Below, piece after piece: positions 8,286 through 17,986 of a stretch of DNA of 52,252 nt (positions within the stretch are counted from its first letter, which is position 1; each line of letters opens with the position of its first letter). The translations under genes and the position numbers were made by a program. The stretch comes from Opitutaceae bacterium (lineage in GTDB: Bacteria > Verrucomicrobiota > Verrucomicrobiia > Opitutales > Opitutaceae). Below the pieces are notes generated by a model that had not been told where the DNA came from, made no database searches, and worked only from the letters and a program-made list of their open reading frames with translations. The stretch covers positions 265 to 52,516 of the forward strand of contig PLXR01000020.1 in NCBI GenBank assembly GCA_003151495.1, in the 5' to 3' direction.

Positions 8286-9113
8286 ATGCGGATTTCTGGA
8301 TTCGGCCATACTCTATTCGGAATCGCGGTTGCAGGACTCGCCATACTCAGTCTGGTCTACGGAAATTTCGCCCCACTAGCGGAGCCGTTTACCGCCCCGC
8401 TTCCCTGGCCGGGAGTTTGGACCTTTGTATTGGGGGCGACCCTGCTGGCAGCAAGCGCCGGGCTGTTCTTCGCGCGCTCGGCTTCGGTCTGCGCGATGGT
8501 CATCGGATTATTTGCCTTGGCCTGGACCGTGACACGCTGCCGCCCCGTCTTCCTCAATCCCAAGGTTGTCGGTTCCTGGGACGGCGTTTGCGAGGCCCTG
8601 GGCCCGCTCGTTGCCACATGGATCCTCTATGCCATGCTGCGACGCCAATCGGGCGCGCATACGGCCACGGTGATGACCGGCGACCGCGCCCTAAGGGTTG
8701 CGCGAGTCGTTTTCGGTGCGGCTTGCGTGGTGTATGGCGCCGCGCATTTCGCATACGTAAAGTTTACGTCGTCCATGGTGCCGACGTGGCTTCCCGATCG
8801 TACGGGTCTGGCCTACCTAACCGGGGCCCTTCACGCTGCCGCGGGCATCGGCCTTCTCTTCGGGGTCCTTCCCCGGCTCGCGGCGACACTGGAGGCCATC
8901 ATGATGAGTCTTTTTGGGGGGTTGGTCTGGTTGCCGAGTTTCTTCGCCCAGCCGGCTCCTGAATGGGCTTCCTCGGCACAGTTTCAATGGTCGGAGACCC
9001 TGTTGACCTTCCTGCTGGCGGCGTCCGCATATATCGTGGCCGCTTCGCTGAGGGGCACCCCGTGGGGCTTAGCTCCGGCCGTACCCGTCAATTCGGCATT
9101 GCCGGCCAAGTAG
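8286..9113 (+). CDS. DoxX-like multi-pass membrane protein
   Basis: A 275-residue integral membrane protein with about seven or eight hydrophobic helices. The second half has the character of the DoxX/DUF4267-type fold (RVVFGAACVVYGAAHFAYVKF, then TGALHAAAGIGLLFGV). Members are poorly understood; some take part in quinone or redox-linked functions. No catalytic motif can be named here. It is transcribed alone and converges with the luciferase-like gene. The family call is moderate. Confidence 0.65.
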   Translation: MRISGFGHTLFGIAVAGLAILSLVYGNFAPLAEPFTAPLPWPGVWTFVLGATLLAASAGLFFARSASVCAMVIGLFALAWTVTRCRPVFLNPKVVGSWDGVCEALGPLVATWILYAMLRRQSGAHTATVMTGDRALRVARVVFGAACVVYGAAHFAYVKFTSSMVPTWLPDRTGLAYLTGALHAAAGIGLLFGVLPRLAATLEAIMMSLFGGLVWLPSFFAQPAPEWASSAQFQWSETLLTFLLAASAYIVAASLRGTPWGLAPAVPVNSALPAK

Positions 9114-9245
9114 TTGCTGCCTCGGGAGATTGATCCCCGGTTGCGCCGACGCGTCGCAAGGTCAGTATCCCAACGCACCCAGCGGGCCACGCATCGCTCG
9201 CGGCTGTGGCTGAGCCGGGTGCAATTCGCCCTTCCGGCCTTTTCG

Positions 9246-10253
<1,008 letters not shown>

Positions 10254-10373
10254 GAAACAATCTGCTCAGGAGCGGCCATTTTGCCAGCGGGAGCCGCACA
10301 CGGGAACAAATCCCCTGGCTTCAACACCACTGGACTATCGACGCAGCGGATCACCTCGCGCTGCGCGCCACCC

Positions 10374-10574
10374 ATGGACAGCCCCAAATTCCAACAACAC
10401 GGCGGTCCGACCCCCGCAAAGCGACCCTACTGGAAACGGATTCACCACAGCCCGTTCTTCTGGCTGTCCGCGGCGTTCATCATGCTCGCGATGACGATCT
10501 ACGTGCTCACGGGAAACCTTGCGTACCGGCCGGGCCGCTCGGCACAGCCGCCCGTGCCCGTCACGGCCCCCTGA
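10374..10574 (+). CDS. Small single-helix membrane protein, conserved type
   Basis: A 66-residue protein: polar N-terminus, a KRPYWKRIHHSPFFW motif, one membrane helix (WLSAAFIMLAMTIYVLTG) and a Pro-rich tail. The KRPYWKR-HHSPFFW motif is a pattern I associate with small verrucomicrobial proteins. The ATG at 10374 is chosen because the motif begins shortly after it. The gene ends 16 bp before the convergent kduI stop. Function is unknown. Confidence 0.6.
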   Translation: MDSPKFQQHGGPTPAKRPYWKRIHHSPFFWLSAAFIMLAMTIYVLTGNLAYRPGRSAQPPVPVTAP

Positions 10575-10590
10575 GGGGCCGGTCGGTTCC

Positions 10591-11421
10591 CTAGCGCACG
10601 ACCTTCGGGTCGACGGGATCCATGTCGGAGAAGACCTGGTTCTCCCCTCCCATTCCCCAGACGAACGAATAATGGGTGCTCCCCGAGCCGCAATGGATCG
10701 ACCAGGGCGGTGACAGCACCGCCTGCCTGTCGCGCAGGCGCAGCTTCCTGACCCGGCTGGGCGGCCCCATGAAATGGGTCACCTCCCCACCCGCCGGCAG
10801 GCCAAAATAGAGATAGGCCTCGGATCGGCACGCATGGGTGTGCGGGGGCATCGTATTCCACTTGCTCCCTGGGGCGATGATCGTGAAGCCCATCACCAGC
10901 TGGCAGCTCCTGATTCCATCCGGGTGAATGACCTTGTTGAGAACGCGGCGGTTCTGGGTCTCCGGCGCCCCAAGGACGATCCCGGCGCCCGGGGCATAGC
11001 GCGCGAGGCGCGTCGGATAGGCGGCGTGTGCGGGATAGCTCAGGAGATAGAACTGCGCCGGTCGCTTCGCGTTGTCTGACCTGAAGACGACCCTTGTCGC
11101 GCCCCGGCCCACGTAGAGGCAGTCGAGCGTGCCGAGCTTGAAGTGGCGGCCGCCGACCCGCACCGAGCCCCCTCCCCCAATGTTGATCACTCCGAGTTCC
11201 CTGCGGTCGTTGAAATGCTCGGCCTTGATTCCCGGAGGCGCCTCAAGAGCGAGTTGGCTCCCAAGCGGGATCGCGCCTCCCACCACCGTGCGGTCGGTCT
11301 CCCATTGCCTTAGAACCACCCTCCCCGGCTTGAAAAGGCCCTCGACGACGTAGGCGCTTCTTAGTTCACGGGCGGACATTCGGGAATAAGTCCCGATGTC
11401 ATGGGCAGGTAGGGATTCCAT
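10591..11421 (-). CDS. kduI: 5-dehydro-4-deoxy-D-glucuronate isomerase (4-deoxy-L-threo-5-hexosulose-uronate ketol-isomerase)
   Basis: A 276-residue cytoplasmic cupin enzyme that isomerises 5-keto-4-deoxyuronate to 3-deoxy-D-glycero-2,5-hexodiulosonate in pectin and other uronate breakdown. The zinc ligands of the family are all present: H194-x-H196, E201 and H243, in PPHTHACRSEAYLYF and SPPWSIHCGSG. The C-terminus (WGMGGENQVFSDMDPVD) is also typical. Length equals the family norm (about 278) when the ATG at 11421 is used; longer readings add 68 residues without homologous character. It diverges from the apiosidase-like gene with a 124-bp gap. No kduD is adjacent. Confidence 0.92.
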   Translation of the reverse strand: MESLPAHDIGTYSRMSARELRSAYVVEGLFKPGRVVLRQWETDRTVVGGAIPLGSQLALEAPPGIKAEHFNDRRELGVINIGGGGSVRVGGRHFKLGTLDCLYVGRGATRVVFRSDNAKRPAQFYLLSYPAHAAYPTRLARYAPGAGIVLGAPETQNRRVLNKVIHPDGIRSCQLVMGFTIIAPGSKWNTMPPHTHACRSEAYLYFGLPAGGEVTHFMGPPSRVRKLRLRDRQAVLSPPWSIHCGSGSTHYSFVWGMGGENQVFSDMDPVDPKVVR

Positions 11422-11545
11422 GGGCGGCGCGGGTGTGGCCCCGCATGGGAACGCTTGTTGGACGGCCCTCAAAAGGCAAATCGGATGCCACGGCTGGGTG
11501 CGTTCGATTTTGACCGCCGGGCGAATCTGCCGATAATCCGGAGCC

Positions 11546-12892
11546 ATGCCCCGGACCCGAACGAACTCCAGGAGATTCACGGCGGGCCCCTGGCGGGCGA
11601 TCGCGGGCCTCCTCCTCGCGGCCATCCAAGCGCCCGCGCAGGGCGTCGACGCGGACGCTCCCCTTCGGGTTAGCGAGAACCACCGCTACCTGGTGGACAG
11701 GGCCGGAACCCCCTTCCTGCTGCAGGGCGACGCGGCATGGTCCCTGATAGCGAACCTGACCAAGGAGGACGCAGAGACCTACCTCAGGAACCGCAAGGCG
11801 AAGGGATTCAACGCCGTCCTCGTGAACCTGATCGAGCACAAGTTCGCGAAGAACGCCCCCCGGAACCTCTACGGCGAGGCCCCCTTCCCCGATCCCGCCG
11901 ATTTCTCCGTCCAGAACGAGAAGTACTTCGAGCACGCGGACTGGGTGATCCGGAAGGCGGCCGAGTACGGCCAGACCGTGCTCCTAGCGCCGATCTACCT
12001 GGGATACCCGGGACTGGACGAGGGATTCTACAACGAGGTGATGGCCGCCGGGCCAGAGAAGTGCCTCGCCTACGGTCGGTTCCTCGGCAGGCGCTACAAG
12101 GATTTCGACAACATCCTGTGGGTCATGGGAGGCGACCGGGATCCGGGCGACGCCCGGGAGGACGTGGACATGGTGGCTTACGGGATCCGCGAGTCCGATC
12201 GCCGGCACCTCATGACGGCCCATTGCCACACGGAATCCGCCGTCGCCGAGCAGTACCCGGGCTCCTGGCTCCAAGTTGGGACGTCGTATGCCTATGAGAT
12301 CGTCCACCTCCGCCTGGGCTGGGACTACGACCGAAAGCCGGCGATTCCCCTCTTCCTCATCGAGTCCATATACGAGGGGGAGCACAACTCGTCGGAGGTT
12401 CAGGTGCGGCGGCAGGCGTACTGGGCCGTCCTGTGCGGGGAATTCGGCCACGTCATGGGAAACCTCCCCATATGGAGCTTCAATGCCGGCTGGCAGGCAG
12501 CTATGGAAAAACCTGGTTCCGCCGGGATGTCCCACTGGGGCCGGCTGTTTCGCTCGAGAGCCTGGGAACGCCTTGTGCCGGACAGGGAGCACAAGGTCGT
12601 CACCGGGGGACTTGGCGAGTTCTGGGGCCTCGATTACCTCGCGGCCGCCGCGACGGCCGACGGGAAATTGGTGATCGGCTACATGCCCTCGGCGAGGCCC
12701 ATAACGGTCGACCTGTCGAGGATGGCGAAGGGGCGCGCCAATGCCTGGTGGTTCAACCCCCTATCGGGAGAGGCGCTCCCTGCGGGGACCTTCGCCACGG
12801 ACGGGACCCGGCAATTCTCGCCTCCCGGCGAGGGCGACTGGGTGATCGTCCTGGACGACGCATCAGTCACGCTGCCCCCCCCAGGGCAATAG
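11546..12892 (+). CDS. Secreted apiosidase-like glycoside hydrolase (DUF4038, GH140-related)
   Basis: A 448-residue protein with a signal peptide (WRAIAGLLLAAIQAPAQG). The body is the DUF4038 TIM barrel: RYLVDRAGTPFLLQGDAAWSL near the start, then KAKGFNAVLVNLIEH, FDNILWVMGGD and LFLIESIYEGE, where the Asp and Glu of the last two are candidates for the catalytic pair. The C-terminal ~90 residues form the beta-sandwich often paired with it. Characterised relatives (GH140) remove apiose-containing side chains of rhamnogalacturonan II; others act on different glycans. Its position next to kduI supports a pectin-related role, by inference. Confidence 0.75.
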   Translation: MPRTRTNSRRFTAGPWRAIAGLLLAAIQAPAQGVDADAPLRVSENHRYLVDRAGTPFLLQGDAAWSLIANLTKEDAETYLRNRKAKGFNAVLVNLIEHKFAKNAPRNLYGEAPFPDPADFSVQNEKYFEHADWVIRKAAEYGQTVLLAPIYLGYPGLDEGFYNEVMAAGPEKCLAYGRFLGRRYKDFDNILWVMGGDRDPGDAREDVDMVAYGIRESDRRHLMTAHCHTESAVAEQYPGSWLQVGTSYAYEIVHLRLGWDYDRKPAIPLFLIESIYEGEHNSSEVQVRRQAYWAVLCGEFGHVMGNLPIWSFNAGWQAAMEKPGSAGMSHWGRLFRSRAWERLVPDREHKVVTGGLGEFWGLDYLAAAATADGKLVIGYMPSARPITVDLSRMAKGRANAWWFNPLSGEALPAGTFATDGTRQFSPPGEGDWVIVLDDASVTLPPPGQ

Positions 12893-12980
12893 GAGGCCCG
12901 GCATCGCTGCAGGGCGCACCCCGGGGCGAAACGGGGCGTTGGACTTGTGTTTTCACGCTCCGGCGGCGAGCTTCTCAGGC

Positions 12981-14867
12981 ATGGCGCGCCACGATAGAAA
13001 GGGGACCGACATCGCACTGGACCGGCTGCCGAAGGCTCCAATCACACGCGAGAGCGTCCGCGAGATGCTCTCCTTTGCGCGCTACGTCCTTCCCTATAGA
13101 AAACGGTTCATCGGGGGCCTCTGCACCCTGCTCGTGAGCGCCTCGTGCGGCCTCGTGTTTCCGCTCCTGGCGGGCGGGCTGATCGACGCGGCAGTCCGCC
13201 CGGGCGGGGCCGTGCTGCCCCTCATCGGCGCGCTCAGCCTCAATGGCCTCGCCCTGGCACTGATATGCTCGGTCTCGCTGCAGGCGCTGATGTCCTTCAA
13301 CAGCTCCCTGTCATTCAACCGCGTCGGCCAGGGGGCCCTTGCGGACCTGAGGCGGGACACCTACCAGCGCCTCATCGCGATGCCCATGGCCTTCTTCGGG
13401 CGCCGCAGGGTCGGCGAGCTCACGAGCCGGGTCTCCACCGACATCGCCCAGCTTGAGGGGGCGCTGATCGACGCGTTGCCCCAGATGTTCCGCCAGACGC
13501 TTTTCCTCCTGGGTGGCATTACGATGATCGCGGTCACCTCGGGAAAGCTGACGCTCGTCATGCTCGGCACGCTTCCGATCCTCATCGCGGCGGCGATGTT
13601 CTTCGGGCGCAGGCTCCGGCGCTACTCCCGGGAAACCCAGGACCAGCTCGCGGCAGCCAACACGATCGTAGAGGAGACGTTCCAGGCGATCGCCAGCGTC
13701 AAGGCGTTCGCCAACGAGGAGTTCGAGGTCGAGCGCTACGGCGCTGCCAATTCCCGCGTGCTCGCCGCCGCGTACAACACCGCCCGCTGGCGCGCCGTGT
13801 TCGTGGCCTTCTTCATCATCGCGCTCTTCGGGGGGATCGTGATCGTCCTGTGGTTCGGCGCCGGCCTCCTTCAGAGGGGCGTGATCTCGGCGGGAGAGCT
13901 GACCCGGTTCGTGCTCTACACGACTTTTGTGGCCGGCGCGATGGGCCAGTCGGCGGAGCTCTTCAGCCAGGTGCAGAAGACCGTCGGTGCGAGCCAGAGG
14001 GTCCGCGAGATCCTGAGGGAGCCCGTCGAGGAGGGATTCGGGCCGCTCGGGGCCAAGGAGCCCGGCGGCCTGCCCGCTAAGCTGCGAGGCGAGGTCTCCT
14101 TTGAGTCCGTCGGCTTCCGGTACCCTTCCCGGCCCGAGGTGCCCGTCCTTCGGGACGTGAGCCTCACCGCCCGCCCGGGCGAAAGGATAGCCCTCGTGGG
14201 CCCAAGCGGCGCCGGAAAGTCGACCATGACCGCCCTCCTGCTAAGGTTCTACGACCCCGAATCGGGCAGAATCCTGTTCGATGGGCGCGACGCCCGCAGC
14301 TATCCCCTGCGCTGGCTGCGGCACCAGATGGCCATAGTGCCGCAGGACGTCCTCCTGTTCGGCGGCACCATCGCCGAGAACATCGTCTACGGACGCCCGG
14401 GAGCGGATGACGCGGAGGTTCGGAGGGCCGCCACGCTCGCAAACGCAGACGATTTCATACGCGCTTTCCCCGAGGGTTACGCCACGGTGGTCGGCGACCG
14501 CGGGATCAAGCTCTCGGGCGGGCAGCGGCAGAGGGTGGCGATCGCGCGGGCCATCCTCAAGGACCCGGCGGTCCTTATCCTGGACGAGGCGACGAACTCC
14601 CTGGATAGCGAGAGCGAGCAGCAGGTTCAGCTCGCCCTTGACCGCCTGATGCAGGGGCGCACGAGCTTCATCATAGCCCATCGGCTGGCCACGGTGCGCA
14701 ATGCCGACAAGATCGCCGTGGTCGACGCGGGCCGGATCGTCGAGGTGGGCACCCATGACGAGCTGAGCCTCAGGCCGGACGGCCTTTACCGACGCCTGAG
14801 CACGCTGCAGTTCGGAGACACAGCCGGCGCACGCCCCCCAGGCGTGGACCCGGCGGTCGTCGCCTGA
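12981..14867 (+). CDS. MsbA-type ABC exporter (fused permease and ATPase)
   Basis: A 628-residue half-transporter that works as a homodimer. Residues ~30-320 carry six membrane helices; the nucleotide-binding domain has Walker A GPSGAGKST (about residue 406), a Q-loop, the signature LSGGQRQRVAIARA, Walker B VLILDEATNSLD and a switch histidine in IIAHRLATV. This is the layout of lipid A flippase MsbA and of multidrug or peptide exporters; the cargo cannot be told from sequence alone. The ATG at 12981 places a short basic N-terminus before the membrane domain; one at 12939 is possible. It stands 150 bp before the adenylate kinase gene on the same strand. Confidence 0.85.
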   Translation: MARHDRKGTDIALDRLPKAPITRESVREMLSFARYVLPYRKRFIGGLCTLLVSASCGLVFPLLAGGLIDAAVRPGGAVLPLIGALSLNGLALALICSVSLQALMSFNSSLSFNRVGQGALADLRRDTYQRLIAMPMAFFGRRRVGELTSRVSTDIAQLEGALIDALPQMFRQTLFLLGGITMIAVTSGKLTLVMLGTLPILIAAAMFFGRRLRRYSRETQDQLAAANTIVEETFQAIASVKAFANEEFEVERYGAANSRVLAAAYNTARWRAVFVAFFIIALFGGIVIVLWFGAGLLQRGVISAGELTRFVLYTTFVAGAMGQSAELFSQVQKTVGASQRVREILREPVEEGFGPLGAKEPGGLPAKLRGEVSFESVGFRYPSRPEVPVLRDVSLTARPGERIALVGPSGAGKSTMTALLLRFYDPESGRILFDGRDARSYPLRWLRHQMAIVPQDVLLFGGTIAENIVYGRPGADDAEVRRAATLANADDFIRAFPEGYATVVGDRGIKLSGGQRQRVAIARAILKDPAVLILDEATNSLDSESEQQVQLALDRLMQGRTSFIIAHRLATVRNADKIAVVDAGRIVEVGTHDELSLRPDGLYRRLSTLQFGDTAGARPPGVDPAVVA

Positions 14868-14928
14868 CCGGAAGGGCGTTGCGGAGGGCGTCCCGACGGC
14901 GCCCCAGGACTTGTGCCACAGGGCAGAT

Positions 14929-14957
14929 TCCGCATAGTTTAAATCAATAGATGCGGA
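14929..14957. promoter_or_regulatory. Inverted repeat upstream of the tandem adenylate kinase gene
   Basis: Perfect 7-bp arms TCCGCAT (14929-14935) and ATGCGGA (14951-14957) flank a 15-nt AT-rich spacer. It lies 60 bp before the ATG at 15018, where a promoter or operator would be expected. The AT-rich centre contrasts with the GC-rich surroundings. The bound protein, if any, is unknown. Confidence 0.35.
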
Positions 14958-15017
14958 GCAATTTCAGGCGATCGGGAGCAGATTAGCCGGAGCTCATATT
15001 CCAAGTTCACAATCCCC

Positions 15018-16439
15018 ATGAACATAGCCCTTATCGGCCCTTCCGGTGTTGGGAAAGGCACCCACGTTGCAAATCTGTCGGCCCGCTACGGGCTTCGGCA
15101 CGCGGCCACCGGGGATCTGTTCCGGAGCAACCTGCGGGATCGGACGCCCCTCGGCGTGCTCGCGCGGAAATACATGGAGGCGGGCGCCCTGGTGCCCGAC
15201 GACGTCGTGGACTCGATGATAGAGGCCTGGGCGGACTCCCTGGCGTATGAGGATGGCTTCCTCCTCGACGGCTTCCCCAGGACGACCTGCCAGGCGGATT
15301 TCCTCGATGACCTGTTCAACCGCCTCGGGCGGCGGCTGGATGCCGTTGTCTACCTGCGCGTCTCCGACGATGCGGTCGTCTCGCGGCTCTCGGGCAGGCT
15401 CATCTGCCGCGAATGCCAGACCCCGTTCCACACGCGGTTCAACCCGCCCCAGGTAGCCGGCATCTGCGATTGCTGCGGCCGGCCCCTTTATCACCGTCCC
15501 GACGACTCGCCCGAGATGGTCCTAAGGCGCCTCCACGTGTTTCACCGCCTGACGGGGCCGCTTCTGGAGCGTTACGCGCAGGAGGGAAAGCTTGTCATCG
15601 TCTCCGGCGACGGGACGGTCTCGGACGTGCGCTCGCGCCTTGTCGACGCCCTGGATGCGGTGTCCGTCGGCCGCTCCCAATTCGTCGGGCGGGAGGAGTT
15701 CGCCAAGCTTGTTGCCCCGATGGAGCCAGCTTCCCGACCGCCCGCAGTCGGAACGGACCTGGTCCTCCTCGGCGGCCCCGGGTCGGGAAAAGGCACCCAG
15801 GCCGAGCTGCTGGCGTCCAAGCTGGGACTTCCCCACATCTCCACCGGGGACCTTTTCCGCGAAAACCTGAGACGGGAGACTGAGCTTGGAAAGATGGCCC
15901 GCGCCTTCATGGACCGCGGCGAGTTGGTCCCGGACGACCTGACCGACCACATGGTCGAGGACCGGCTTGGCCGGCCGGACATCCGGGAAGGCTTCATCCT
16001 CGATGGGTATCCGCGCACGCTGGCGCAGGCGGTCGCACTTGAGGAGATCCTCTCGCGCCTGGGTCGGCGTATCACGGGCGCGCTAAACATCGACGTCCCC
16101 GACTCGACGATAGTGGCGCGGCTCTCAGCCAGGCTCATATGCCGCAGCTGCCAGGCGCCCTTCCACCTTCATTTTCACCCGCCAAAGAAGCCAGGGGTGT
16201 GTGACCACTGCGGAGGCGAGCTCTTCCGCCGCTCCGACGACAACCCGGCAACCATAAGGACACGTCTTGCGACTTTCCATCGGCAGGCCGCGCCCCTCAT
16301 TCACTACTACCGTGAATGCGGCGTCTATCGGGTGATCGCGGGCGACGATGCAGTCGAGGCGGTCTCCTCACGGTGCATCTATGCGGCCAAGGAGCTTGCG
16401 CCGCGCCAGGCCCTGGCCTCACCGACCGCAAGGGCCTAG
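15018..16439 (+). CDS. adk: Tandem adenylate kinase: two complete domains in one polypeptide
   Basis: A 473-residue protein, about twice the normal length. Domain 1 (residues 1-~220) has P-loop GPSGVGKGT, GDLFRSNLR, DGFPRT and a zinc LID with C130, C133, C150 and C153. Domain 2 (~247-465) has P-loop G252-GPGSGKGT, TGDLFRENLR, DGYPRT and LID cysteines C375, C378, C395 and C398. Each half therefore keeps the nucleotide-binding, AMP-binding and Cys4 LID elements, and both may be active in ATP + AMP = 2 ADP. The PPK2 gene follows by 29 bp. Domain 1 is the more divergent. A role in using or making ADP with the polyphosphate enzyme is inferred. Confidence 0.9.
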   Translation: MNIALIGPSGVGKGTHVANLSARYGLRHAATGDLFRSNLRDRTPLGVLARKYMEAGALVPDDVVDSMIEAWADSLAYEDGFLLDGFPRTTCQADFLDDLFNRLGRRLDAVVYLRVSDDAVVSRLSGRLICRECQTPFHTRFNPPQVAGICDCCGRPLYHRPDDSPEMVLRRLHVFHRLTGPLLERYAQEGKLVIVSGDGTVSDVRSRLVDALDAVSVGRSQFVGREEFAKLVAPMEPASRPPAVGTDLVLLGGPGSGKGTQAELLASKLGLPHISTGDLFRENLRRETELGKMARAFMDRGELVPDDLTDHMVEDRLGRPDIREGFILDGYPRTLAQAVALEEILSRLGRRITGALNIDVPDSTIVARLSARLICRSCQAPFHLHFHPPKKPGVCDHCGGELFRRSDDNPATIRTRLATFHRQAAPLIHYYRECGVYRVIAGDDAVEAVSSRCIYAAKELAPRQALASPTARA

Positions 16440-16468
16440 CCGCCGGGCTTCAACGGGTTTCCCCCACG

Positions 16469-17965
16469 ATGGAGCGGCCGAGACCCATCGAGATGCTGGA
16501 GACCGCGGAACTCGGCCATAGGGTCACGCCCAAGGCGTACAGTGAGGAACTCCCACTCCTCCGGGCTAAGCTGCTCGACGCCCATTTCGCGCTTCGCTCC
16601 GAGCGATTCCCCGTGATTGTCATCGTCTCCGGAGCCGACGGTGCAGGGAAAGGAGACCTGGTCCACCGGCTCAACGAATGGCTCGATCCCCGCGGGGTTG
16701 AGACGCACGCGTTCGGGGAGCCGAGCGACGAGGAGCGCGAGCGCCCGCCATTCTGGCGCTTTTGGCGGGCCATGCCCGGACGAGGACGGATTGGCATCTT
16801 CTTCGGCTCCTGGTACACCACGCCCATAGTCCAAAGGGTGTACGGCGACATCAAGGAGCGGTCGATGTGCGGCGCGCTCGAACGGATCGCCTCACATGAG
16901 CGAATGCTCGCCGACGACGGCGCCCTCATCGTAAAGCTGTGGCTCCACCTGCCGAGGAAGGAGCAGCGCAGGCGCCTGAACAGGCTCGAGTCGGAGAACA
17001 GGATCGCGCCGAGCGACTGGAAGCATTTCAAGCTCTACAACAAGTTCACAAAGGTCTCGGAGCGCGCCCTCCAAAGGACTGACACGGCGCATGCGCCTTG
17101 GCACATCATAGAGGCGACGGACCGCAGGCACCGGGAGCTGGCCGCGGGCAAGATCCTCCTCGACGCCCTCTCCTCCCGATTGAAGGCCGGAGCCGCGGCA
17201 AGGGCCCTCGTGGCCGCGGAATTGCGCGTGAAGAACCGTCCCGGGAGGCGCCCCAGGGCGGTCGTCGACCAAATCGACCTCAATCGGCGGCTTCCCGACG
17301 CTCAGTACAAGAAGCGGCTCGAGCGCGTGCAGGCCCGCCTTAGCAAGCTCGCATGGGCCGCCCACTCAAAGGGGATGTCGATGGTGCTCGCCTTCGAGGG
17401 CTCCGACGCCGCGGGAAAGGGAAGCGCCATCAGACGGGTGACGCAAGCGATGGACCCCCGGCTCTACCGGGTCGTGGGCATCGCCGCCCCGACGGACGAG
17501 GAGCGCGCCCAACACTACCTCTGGCGCTTCTGGCGGCACCTCCCCCGGGCCGGCATGTCGACGATATTTGACCGTTCCTGGTATGGCCGCGTGCTCGTCG
17601 AGCGCGTGGAGGGCTTTGCCCGCGAATCGGAGTGGAAACGGGCCTATGAGGAAATCAATGACTTTGAGGAGCAGCTCAGCGATCACGGCATCGTCCTCGT
17701 CAAGTTCTGGCTCCAGGTCGGGAAGGCCGAGCAACTGCGCCGGTTCAAGGAGCGCCAGTCCGTCGCCTACAAGCGGTACAAGATCACCGAGGAGGATTGG
17801 CGCAACCGCAAGAAATGGTCGGCCTATCAGTTGGCAGTGGACGACATGGTCACCCGCTGCGGGGCCGCTTCCGTGCCGTGGACCCTTGTTCCGGCCAACG
17901 ACAAGAAATTCGCCCGGGTGCAGATCCTGGAAACAATCGTCGCCCGCCTGGAGGAGGCGCTCTAG
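16469..17965 (+). CDS. pap: Polyphosphate:AMP phosphotransferase (two-domain PPK2, class II)
   Basis: A 498-residue cytoplasmic protein with two PPK2 domains. The C-terminal domain (about 270-498) has an intact P-loop EGSDAAGKGS and lid/Walker B segment FDRSWYGRVLVERV (D368, R369). The N-terminal domain (about 25-250) keeps SGADGAGKGD but reads FFGSWY at the matching place, so the Asp and Arg are replaced by F112 and G113. Two-domain PPK2 proteins are known to phosphorylate AMP to ADP with polyphosphate, usually through the C-terminal half. Directly after the tandem adenylate kinase gene (29 bp), it suggests AMP to ADP to ATP recycling driven by polyphosphate. The ATG at 16469 gives the family length. 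Confidence 0.9.
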   Translation: MERPRPIEMLETAELGHRVTPKAYSEELPLLRAKLLDAHFALRSERFPVIVIVSGADGAGKGDLVHRLNEWLDPRGVETHAFGEPSDEERERPPFWRFWRAMPGRGRIGIFFGSWYTTPIVQRVYGDIKERSMCGALERIASHERMLADDGALIVKLWLHLPRKEQRRRLNRLESENRIAPSDWKHFKLYNKFTKVSERALQRTDTAHAPWHIIEATDRRHRELAAGKILLDALSSRLKAGAAARALVAAELRVKNRPGRRPRAVVDQIDLNRRLPDAQYKKRLERVQARLSKLAWAAHSKGMSMVLAFEGSDAAGKGSAIRRVTQAMDPRLYRVVGIAAPTDEERAQHYLWRFWRHLPRAGMSTIFDRSWYGRVLVERVEGFARESEWKRAYEEINDFEEQLSDHGIVLVKFWLQVGKAEQLRRFKERQSVAYKRYKITEEDWRNRKKWSAYQLAVDDMVTRCGAASVPWTLVPANDKKFARVQILETIVARLEEAL

Positions 17966-17986
17966 TCCGCGTTAGCCCACAACCCC

